DNA of 12,785 nt from Lachnospiraceae bacterium. Its GTDB lineage: Bacteria > Bacillota > Clostridia > Lachnospirales > Lachnospiraceae. The stretch lies in contig JAGKTY010000042.1 of NCBI GenBank assembly GCA_021153185.1, positions 1 through 12,785 of the forward strand, read 5' to 3'. The notes below the pieces were generated by a model, which was given only the letters and a program-made list of their open reading frames with translations, made no database searches and was not told where the DNA came from. The position numbers and the translations under genes were made by a program. Shown piece by piece: positions 7,522-12,785 of this stretch; positions within the stretch are counted from its first letter, which is position 1; every line of letters starts with the position of its first letter.

Positions 7522-8092
7522 AGCTTCCTTTTCCATGTGCCATCACGCCGTAAGCACCACCGATAATACCACCCAGAATGTGTGTCAGCTGCGAAATGTT
7601 GTCCCTTGCAAACAAACCGTCTGCAATCTGTCCTCCTAAATATAAAATGACCGTTACAATAAGTGTCAGTGGAATTTTTCCATCACGAAAGCTTGTGACA
7701 GAACCTAAAATGATCATCATAAAAGCGACACCGCTTGCACCAAGAAGCGCTGTATTTGGAAAAATGAGGTTGTTGACTGCTCCTGTGATAAAAGCTGTCA
7801 GCAGAATCAGGGAAAGCAGTTTTTTGCTGCCGTACTTTTCTTCGAGCATCGGTCCGATCAACAAAATAATCATCATATTCCCACTGTAGTGCTCCCAATT
7901 TGCATGTCCAAGCACATGCGTAAACATGCGAAGATATGTCATTGGACTGAGCATAGAAAACCGGTATGTTGAAAACAGCAGTGTATTCACCGCGCCGCTG
8001 GTGATATATGCCAGTATGAGTGCGATGAATGAAACAATCGCAAAACTTAACACAACCGGTGCATTGTAATCAATTTTCTTTAGTACTTTCAT
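7511..8092 (-). CDS. Rhomboid-family intramembrane serine protease
   Basis: The 193-residue polytopic protein cuts transmembrane segments of substrate proteins within the membrane. The catalytic dyad is visible: Ser120 in LLGASGVAF and His171 in LTHILGGIIGG. Upstream, H63-x4-H68-x3-N72 (GHANWEHYSGN) supplies the family's His and the oxyanion-hole Asn in the second helix. It has about six membrane helices and the minimal bacterial length, with no added N- or C-terminal domain. The ATG at 8092 has AAGGGG a few bases upstream. Its end overlaps the start of the DUF2752 gene, so the two are co-translated. The substrate is unknown; the DUF2752 protein is a candidate partner by proximity only. Confidence 0.93.
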   Translation of the reverse strand: MKVLKKIDYNAPVVLSFAIVSFIALILAYITSGAVNTLLFSTYRFSMLSPMTYLRMFTHVLGHANWEHYSGNMMIILLIGPMLEEKYGSKKLLSLILLTAFITGAVNNLIFPNTALLGASGVAFMMIILGSVTSFRDGKIPLTLIVTVILYLGGQIADGLFARDNISQLTHILGGIIGGAYGVMAHGKGSYEA

Positions 8093-8139
8093 GATATTAC
8101 CCCTTCTATGATTCTTTCGTTTTCACTTATGCTTTATTC

Positions 8140-8151
8140 TGAAAATTTTCA
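8140..8151. promoter_or_regulatory. 12-bp palindrome upstream of the rhomboid gene
   Basis: TGAAAATTTTCA is perfectly self-complementary and lies 48 bp before the rhomboid ATG in the 183-bp gap (8093-8275). On the minus strand it overlaps a possible -35 (TTGAAA, 8152-8147), but the matching -10 is poor. It could be an operator, though AT-rich palindromes of this size can arise by chance. The rest of the gap holds no gene and no convincing terminator for either strand. Confidence 0.25.
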
Positions 8152-8275
8152 AATGTTTAACACGCTACATGAATGAAAACAAACTTTCTATAAAATGGCT
8201 TTTTTGATTAGACAGTTTGTTATATGATCAAAAGCAATTTGTGCATGTTCTTACATCCCTTGACACAACGAGAAA

Positions 8276-9742
8276 TTAGAGCCCCTTAATCTTCTGTTTG
8301 TATATCCTTGCAAACAATATACTCGTCAAAATGAAGGACATCACCTCTGCAATCGGGAATGCCCACCATACAGCACCAAGCCCAAAGAAATGTGCAAGAA
8401 GCCATGCTGCCGGAAGCAGAATGACAAGCTGACGGCCAATTGATACAATCAAGCTGTACACGCCATTTCCAAGTGCCTGGAATACCGAACCGATGATGAT
8501 ACAAAAGCTTGCAACCATAAAGTGCACTGATATGATACGCAGTGCTTTGGTTCCAATCGCAATCATCTCCTCTGACGCAGCAAACATCAAAAGCAGCTTG
8601 TCCGGCACAGTCTGGAATACGATAAAGCCGATTGTCATCATCACAAATGCTGCCAATACACCAAGCTTCACGGTCTGCATGATACGATCTTTTTTACGTG
8701 CTCCGTAATTATAAGCAATAATCGGAACAATACCACTGTTGAGACCAAATACCGGCATAAAGAAGAAGCTCTGCAGCTTAAAGTATACACCAAATACTGC
8801 CGCAGCTGTCGCTGTAAATGCGATTAAAATCTTGTTCATGCCGTAAGTCATCACAGAACCGATGGACATCATCAAAATCGATGGCACGCCGACCGCGTAG
8901 ATGGTTCCGACCGTCTTCGGATCAAGCTTCATTGTCTTGACACTAAAATGAATTTCCTTGTTGAAATGTATATTAAAATAAAATGCAAGGAGCATTGCCA
9001 CAATCTGTCCGAATACCGTTGCGACTGCAGCACCTGCCACACCAAGCTTCGGGAATCCGCAAAGACCAAAAATCAAAATCGGATCCATAATAATATTGAT
9101 AATCGCTCCCGTTCCCTGCGTAATCATGGAATAAAATGTTCGCCCCGTTGACTGCAGCAGGCGCTCCAGCATAATTTGCATAAAAACACCGAACGAACAG
9201 AAACATACAATAGATAAATATGATATACCGGCACTCACGATTTTTGCATCATTTGTCTGGGATGCAAAAAACAGACGCGTTCCAAACAGTCCAAAAAGCA
9301 AAAATAATACATAACTGATTACAGCAAGAACAATACTATTGTTCGCAGCCTTGTCCGACTGCTCAAAATTCTTTTCTCCAAGACTTCTTGATAATAGTGC
9401 ATTCACACCGACTGCCGTACCGGATGCCACCGCAATCATCAAATTCTGGATAGGGAATGCAAGCGAGACCGCGGTAAGCGCCTCCTCACTGATTTGCGCT
9501 ACAAAGATACTATCTACAACATTGTACATTGCCTGTACAAGCATGGAAATCATCATTGGCAAGGACATATTAACAAGCAGTTTCGGAATAGGCATAACAC
9601 CCATTTTGTTTTCTTCCGAATTTTTTTCCGTTGGTTCATTCACATTTTGTTTTCCGTCTGCGCTGCTGTGCGCTATATTGTCCTGCTCAGCTTGCTTCTT
9701 ATCATTCAGGCTCTGCACTTTTCTCTTCGTCTCTTCTCTCAC
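8276..9742 (-). CDS. MATE-family multidrug/toxin efflux transporter
   Basis: This is a polytopic exporter that couples drug or metabolite efflux to Na+ or H+ entry. Two MatE repeats are recognisable. The first opens with NMSLPMMISMLVQAMYNVVD and contains AVGVNALLSRSLGEKN; the second starts near VGVPSILMMSIGSVMTYGMN and contains NYGARKKDR. Start choice is open. GTG at 9742 (488 aa) has AAAGAGG 8 nt upstream. TTG at 9772 would sit only a few bases after a TAAAAT -10-like box (9787-9782). ATG at 9604 (442 aa) gives the usual family length, with a weaker GGAAGA. In the first two cases the protein carries a highly charged Lys/Glu/Gln-rich N-terminal extension of about 46-56 residues before helix 1. 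No regulator lies beside it, and the substrate is unknown. Confidence 0.92.
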   Translation of the reverse strand: MREETKRKVQSLNDKKQAEQDNIAHSSADGKQNVNEPTEKNSEENKMGVMPIPKLLVNMSLPMMISMLVQAMYNVVDSIFVAQISEEALTAVSLAFPIQNLMIAVASGTAVGVNALLSRSLGEKNFEQSDKAANNSIVLAVISYVLFLLFGLFGTRLFFASQTNDAKIVSAGISYLSIVCFCSFGVFMQIMLERLLQSTGRTFYSMITQGTGAIINIIMDPILIFGLCGFPKLGVAGAAVATVFGQIVAMLLAFYFNIHFNKEIHFSVKTMKLDPKTVGTIYAVGVPSILMMSIGSVMTYGMNKILIAFTATAAAVFGVYFKLQSFFFMPVFGLNSGIVPIIAYNYGARKKDRIMQTVKLGVLAAFVMMTIGFIVFQTVPDKLLLMFAASEEMIAIGTKALRIISVHFMVASFCIIIGSVFQALGNGVYSLIVSIGRQLVILLPAAWLLAHFFGLGAVWWAFPIAEVMSFILTSILFARIYKQKIKGL

Positions 9743-9781
9743 TTCAAAAACCTCTTTCTTTTCTTCACTCAATACCTACCT

Positions 9782-9787
9782 ATTTTA
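9782..9787 (-). promoter_or_regulatory. Candidate -10 box upstream of the MATE gene
   Basis: TAAAAT read on the minus strand (9787-9782) is a 5/6 match to the -10 consensus, but no clear -35 sits 16-18 bp further upstream, where the DNA is mostly T-runs. If used, transcription would start near 9775, which argues against the TTG start at 9772 and for the GTG at 9742 or ATG at 9604. The rest of the gap up to 10009 holds no supported gene. Confidence 0.3.
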
Positions 9788-10009
9788 CACCAAAAAAACA
9801 GAAAAACATACCCTTTTCCATTTTTTCGGAAAGTTGTATGCTTTTCTTTGTATTTATCACGATTTCTTTAGAAAAATGACCTATGTTTTTCAGGCACGTG
9901 GCATTCTTTTATTCCGGTCTTCCTGCCTTATACGAAACACTACCGGAAGCGTTAAAAAACTGCTCATTTCAATTGCACTCGGTCACTTCATACACGGCTA
10001 TGTGTTAGG

Positions 10010-10819
10010 CTATTTATGAAGCTGCCAAAACGCCACTGCGCTTGCAGCTGCAACATTTAACGAGTCAACGCCATGGGCCATCGGAATCTTTGCCGTAAAA
10101 TTACATGCCTGAATAGTCTCTTCCTTTAGCCCCTCTCCTTCCGTGCCAAGTACAATTGCAAGCTTATCGATTCCGGAAAGAACAGGATCATCAATCGAAA
10201 CCGAATTGTCGCAAAGCGCCATCGCCACTGTCTGAAATCCCATTTCTCTAAGTGCAGCAAGCGTATCCTGCTCGCTGTCAACAATTGTCCAAGGCACCTG
10301 AAAAACGGTTCCCATACTGACACGTATTGCTCTTCTGTATAGCGGATTACTGCAAGCACTCGTCAAAACGACACCATCCATATGCATCGCGGCAGCCGAA
10401 CGAATAATTGCCCCCACATTCGTCGGATTAACGACATCCTCTAATACCGCGATGCGCCCGGCATTCCTACACACTTCCTGTAACGATTGCATCTTTGGCC
10501 GATACATCGCCGCTAACATTCCACGAGTCAGTTGAAAGCCGGTCAGCTTTGTCAGCACATCAAACTCTGCAGTATAAACCGGGATATCCGGACACCTCTC
10601 CAAAATGTCTTTCCCTTCCCCGGTGATATGCTTTTTTTCCATCAAAAAAGAAATTGGCCTGCACCCTTTCTCAAGCGCACGCGCAATGACCTTCGGGCTT
10701 TCTGCAATAAACATTGCCTCTTCGGGATTGGCTCTGTTTAACAACTGATTTTCCGTCAGCCTTGCATATACATCCAGTGCCGCATCCGAAAAATCTGTAA
10801 TTTCTATGATTTGATTCAT
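10010..10819 (-). CDS. TrmH/SpoU-family RNA 2'-O-methyltransferase
   Basis: The 269-residue enzyme transfers a methyl group from S-adenosylmethionine to a ribose 2'-OH in rRNA or tRNA. The C-terminal trefoil-knot domain shows the three SPOUT motifs: NPTNVGAIIRSA (131-142, with Asn134 and Arg140), LGTEGEGL (224-231), and the knot segment IPMAHGVDSLNVAAASAV near 245-262. An N-terminal substrate-binding domain (about 12-105) precedes it, as in the RlmB/TrmH group and the 23S methylases. The exact target base cannot be assigned from this sequence. The ATG at 10819 follows AAAGGA at good spacing. Upstream on the same strand lie the 64-bp repeat array and the 431-aa anchored protein gene, so it may be read through from there or have its own promoter inside the gap. 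No convincing terminator was seen downstream. Confidence 0.93.
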   Translation of the reverse strand: MNQIIEITDFSDAALDVYARLTENQLLNRANPEEAMFIAESPKVIARALEKGCRPISFLMEKKHITGEGKDILERCPDIPVYTAEFDVLTKLTGFQLTRGMLAAMYRPKMQSLQEVCRNAGRIAVLEDVVNPTNVGAIIRSAAAMHMDGVVLTSACSNPLYRRAIRVSMGTVFQVPWTIVDSEQDTLAALREMGFQTVAMALCDNSVSIDDPVLSGIDKLAIVLGTEGEGLKEETIQACNFTAKIPMAHGVDSLNVAAASAVAFWQLHK

Positions 10820-10846
10820 ATGTTTTTCCTTTTATTATACTTATTA

Positions 10847-11094
10847 TTTGCCCTTTTGCGCCCATTGTGCTGCTTTTTCGGCTCCTTGGGCGTAAATTTA
10901 GTTTGATTTTTATGCCTTTTTGCACCCACACTGCTGTTTTTCCAGCCACTTGGGCGCAATTTTAGTTTGATTCTTATGCTTTTTTGCACCCACACTGCTG
11001 TTTTTTCGGCTCTTTGGGCGCAATTTTAGTTTGATTCTTATGCTTTTTTTGCGCCCACAATGCTGTTTTTCGGCTCTTTGGGCGCAAATTCAAT
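10847..11094. repeat. Tandem array of about four 64-bp hairpin-forming repeats
   Basis: Four units start at 10847, 10911, 10975 and 11039, each 64 bp long; the last one decays as it reaches the stop codon of the 431-aa gene. Units 2 and 3 differ at only about six positions. Each unit holds a G/C-rich inverted repeat in T/A-rich DNA. Left arms are at 10858-10864, 10922-10928, 10986-10992 and 11051-11057 (GCGCCCA or GCACCCA). Right arms are at 10887-10893, 10951-10957, 11015-11021 and 11079-11085 (TGGGCGC or TGGGCGT). Inside is a second short stem (GCTG with CGGC or CAGC) around a T-run loop. Several differences between units keep pairing through G-U wobbles, but on different strands in different units, so the transcribed strand is not clear. 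T-runs lie before, not after, the hairpins on the plus strand, so they do not look like terminators. Confidence 0.92.
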
Positions 11095-12390
11095 TTATCC
11101 AATCATCAAAAGTTTGGCAAATCCCTTCACACCAACCTCAGTCAGCATCATAATCATATCAAGTTCATCCATCTCAAAAATGCGATATTCCTTCTTTGGA
11201 CTAGGCACGACAATTTCATTTGAAAGGCTGCGGAGTGTCACAAGTCCATTCATCGATACTTTTTGCACCCCTTCCTCATATAATGCAAACTGCTCAATTT
11301 TCACTTGATTTGCATTATCCGGGTTTATAACACCTGAAAACTCTATTTGACACGCTTTCCCATCCTGCAAATAATTGACCACCAAATCACTGCGGTTTTC
11401 TGCAAAAACATAGCTATAAGTGACACCTGCGTCCCCATTTTGCACATCCACCTGCATATTTGTCAGCCGCTGACCACCTGAAATCTTGCCTTTGTCCTTT
11501 GCTTTTAAATTCTTTTTAACTTGTGTACCTTCAGATTCACCTTGTTCAAGCGAGTCCGCTCTTACAAAAACAACCTTAGCCGTAATCTCACTACCATCTA
11601 CCATAACCGGACACATGGCATTTTCAATTTGACAAATATTATTTTCCGCATCCACAACAATGTGGATTATCAGCTCCTCGTCCAAAACAATACTGCCTTC
11701 GCCCATTGTCTTCTCAACGATTTCCTTTGGAAGCACAACCTCGTACGTTTCCTTATCCTCAAGCAACGTCACCTTGGCCGCCGTGATTATCTTGAGCAAA
11801 GACGTTCCATAAATCGAATAACAATCTGAAAGCTTCATCGAAGGAAGTTCCGTGTTCTCAAAAAGGTTAACCTCAAAATCTTCCGGAAGTGTATTCTTTT
11901 GAATCTTAGCCAATACCGATTGATTGTATTTCTTGCCATACTCCTTTAGCGGAAAAATAAAACCGGCATCCAATAAATCCGGCATTTGCAAAGTTAGCTC
12001 AGACTCATTCGCAAAAAGCTCAGCATCAATGGCCTTTTGCCCATCTATTCCGACACTGCAAACTGCCTGAGCACGCTTTTTCTCCTGATCATGCTGATAC
12101 GTCCCGCTGAGTGTTAACTCCTTAGGATACGCCTGCGTACGCAGAGAAATATTCATGTCCGCCTCATATTGCCCGGACGAATACATAGCAATAAGCGCAT
12201 CCATCTGCTCCATCTGCGCGCCTACTCCCTGCGCATCCAGCTCATTCACTAACTTCGTCGCAGCCTCAAGCAGCTTCGCCTTATCACTCCGTCGCAACAC
12301 AGCAAACAACACTGTCACTACAAGTACAACCAATATCAACACACCGCACACCACAGCGATTACTTTCTGCTTCTTACTCAAATTCTTCAT
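11095..12390 (-). CDS. Anchored extracytoplasmic protein of unknown function
   Basis: I do not recognise a family in this 431-residue protein. It begins with a Lys-rich tip (MKNLSKKQK) and one hydrophobic helix (about 9-32), followed by RR. This is a signal anchor with the bulk of the chain outside the cell. There is no lipobox, as the only early Cys (15) lies inside the helix. Residues 33-75 look helical (LLEAATKLVNELDAQGVG, then MEQMDALIAMY). The rest alternates in short beta-strand-like segments (YEADMNISLRT, ELTLSGTYQHD, VTYSYVFAENRSDLVVNYL), a pattern seen in substrate-binding or lipid-carrier-like beta folds. There are no catalytic motifs. The ATG at 12390 has only a weak site of its own; a better AAAGG lies 17 nt upstream, beside a three-codon reading frame (12403-12392). 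The gene ends 9 nt before the 64-bp hairpin array. Confidence 0.85.
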   Translation of the reverse strand: MKNLSKKQKVIAVVCGVLILVVLVVTVLFAVLRRSDKAKLLEAATKLVNELDAQGVGAQMEQMDALIAMYSSGQYEADMNISLRTQAYPKELTLSGTYQHDQEKKRAQAVCSVGIDGQKAIDAELFANESELTLQMPDLLDAGFIFPLKEYGKKYNQSVLAKIQKNTLPEDFEVNLFENTELPSMKLSDCYSIYGTSLLKIITAAKVTLLEDKETYEVVLPKEIVEKTMGEGSIVLDEELIIHIVVDAENNICQIENAMCPVMVDGSEITAKVVFVRADSLEQGESEGTQVKKNLKAKDKGKISGGQRLTNMQVDVQNGDAGVTYSYVFAENRSDLVVNYLQDGKACQIEFSGVINPDNANQVKIEQFALYEEGVQKVSMNGLVTLRSLSNEIVVPSPKKEYRIFEMDELDMIMMLTEVGVKGFAKLLMIG

Positions 12391-12585
12391 CTTAACCAGA
12401 CATTTGCCTTTCTATTTTACTATTACATCTTACTCTGTTTTTCTATAAACTCCTCTAGAAATGAATACTATTGTACTTTTCAATCGTTTTCCATCACATT
12501 CTGCAATACGCTTTCTCTAGAAGGTTACTACTTTGGCTTTTTTCTATCATTTTCTTCCACCTTGACATTGTAATATCCGAATAAT
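12391..12585. other. Gene-free AT-rich leader of the 431-aa protein gene
   Basis: This is the left part of a 395-bp gene-free stretch (12391-12785). It should contain the leftward promoter of the 431-aa gene. A TAAAAT on the minus strand (12419-12414) is the best -10 candidate, but no -35 fits it. A three-codon frame ATG TCT GGT TAA (12403-12392, minus) with AAAGG upstream ends 1 nt before the gene's ATG. No other gene or RNA was recognised here. Confidence 0.5.
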
Positions 12586-12704
12586 AGCGCGACTACATAT
12601 ATGCCAGGAGCGCAACTTATTGTTTTAATCTAATGCGCATTTGCATGCTGATACCATACGCCAGGAGCGCGACTTTTTCTATTAAAATCAGCGCGACTAC
12701 ATAT
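12586..12704. repeat. Interleaved direct repeats in A-B-B-A order
   Basis: AGCGCGACTACATAT occurs identically at 12586-12600 and 12690-12704. GCCAGGAGCGCRACTT occurs at 12603-12618 and 12660-12675, 57 bp apart. All four copies share AGCGCRACT in the same orientation. The segments are richer in G and C than the flanking DNA, and no reading frame explains them. They run directly into the hairpin at 12728-12777, so all of it may be one repetitive element cut by the window edge. Confidence 0.8.
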
Positions 12705-12727
12705 GCATCAGATGGCAAACCCTGTGA

Positions 12728-12777
12728 GGCGTCGGCACTTAATGAGCAACTTGTTGCGAATTTAGTACCGCTACGCC
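12728..12777. repeat. Long imperfect hairpin at the right window edge
   Basis: A 50-nt imperfect palindrome pairs GGCGT (12728-12732) with ACGCC (12773-12777), CGG (12733-12735) with CCG (12768-12770), ACT (12737-12739) with AGT (12764-12766), AAT (12741-12743) with ATT (12760-12762), and GCAAC (12746-12750) with GTTGC (12753-12757). It has a 2-nt bulge (12771-12772), two single mismatches, and a tandem G-A/A-G step (12744-12745 with 12758-12759) that could stack as sheared pairs. An alternative small hairpin, GCTAC (12770-12774) with GTAGC (12778-12782), would compete with the outer stem. The element continues out of the window, and its ends are unknown. Confidence 0.75.
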
Positions 12778-12785
12778 GTAGCCGG

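Noticed and set aside
8240..8275. Hairpin-like TTGTG...CACAA segment after the MATE stop codon
   Set aside because: The stem is short and broken by an asymmetric internal loop, and only a weak TTTT follows, so a terminator call is not supported.
9339..9879. Long rightward open frames opposite the MATE gene start
   Set aside because: They are antisense to a well-supported gene, overlap each other in several frames, and lack ribosome binding sites and recognisable domains.
9912..9948. Inverted repeat TTCCGGT / ACCGGAA with a 23-nt loop in the MATE-methyltransferase gap
   Set aside because: The loop is long, and no U-tract follows on either strand, so it is not a convincing terminator; a 7-bp match may be chance.
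9877..10019. Possible 47-codon rightward reading frame in the gap left of the methyltransferase
   Set aside because: There is no ribosome binding site, it overlaps the methyltransferase end, and no family is recognisable; the longer frame it belongs to is antisense to the MATE gene.
10671..10949. Leftward 92-codon frame covering part of the hairpin array and the methyltransferase start
   Set aside because: It overlaps a clear gene in another frame and lies partly in tandem repeats; the composition is not protein-like.
12562..12587. Perfect TTGACA followed by TAATAT and TAATAG, looking like a rightward promoter
   Set aside because: Spacers are 3 and 14 bp, neither of which fits sigma-A, and no gene follows within the window.

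Overview
The window looks like a chromosomal stretch of a low-to-moderate GC Firmicute, most likely a gut Lachnospiraceae (Roseburia, Agathobacter or Butyrivibrio type). This placement is an inference. It rests on a cellobiose phosphorylase of the clostridial type, AGGAGG-like ribosome binding sites, a three-TM-helix Gram-positive cardiolipin synthase, and the general codon and AT style. No rRNA, tRNA, CRISPR array, transposase or phage gene is visible.

Layout. (1) 1-2640: a monocistronic cytoplasmic cellobiose phosphorylase gene (+) with its leader, ending in a strong hairpin terminator that can serve both strands. (2) 2736-4316: cardiolipin synthase (-), converging on that terminator. (3) 4317-4531: a divergent control region with one good sigma-A-type promoter for each direction and a direct repeat abutting the rightward -35. 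(4) 4532-7102: a rightward three-gene unit of a membrane-anchored YdcF/SanA-like (DUF218) protein, a MerR regulator with a GyrI/BmrR-like effector domain, and a membrane-anchored SGNH hydrolase. A perfect 10-bp inverted repeat spans the last intergenic gap. (5) 8092-7105: a leftward overlapping pair, a rhomboid protease and a small DUF2752 membrane protein, ending 2 nt from the converging SGNH gene. (6) 9742-8276: a leftward MATE-family exporter with a long charged N-terminal extension. (7) 12390-10010: a leftward anchored extracytoplasmic protein of unknown function, then a TrmH/SpoU RNA methyltransferase, separated by about four tandem 64-bp hairpin-forming repeats. (8) 12391-12785: gene-free DNA holding interleaved direct repeats and a long imperfect hairpin that runs to the window edge.

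Function. The protein-coding content is mainly familiar: cellobiose phosphorolysis, membrane lipid synthesis, envelope-associated proteins, multidrug/toxin export and RNA modification. There is no clear multi-gene novel system. The least explained parts are non-coding: the 64-bp hairpin array (10847-11094), the repeat/hairpin cluster at the right edge (12586-12782), the inverted repeat before the SGNH gene (6305-6376), and two helically phased direct repeats in promoter regions (44-72 and 4447-4465). The YdcF-MerR-SGNH unit and the rhomboid-DUF2752 pair are the gene contexts most worth testing.
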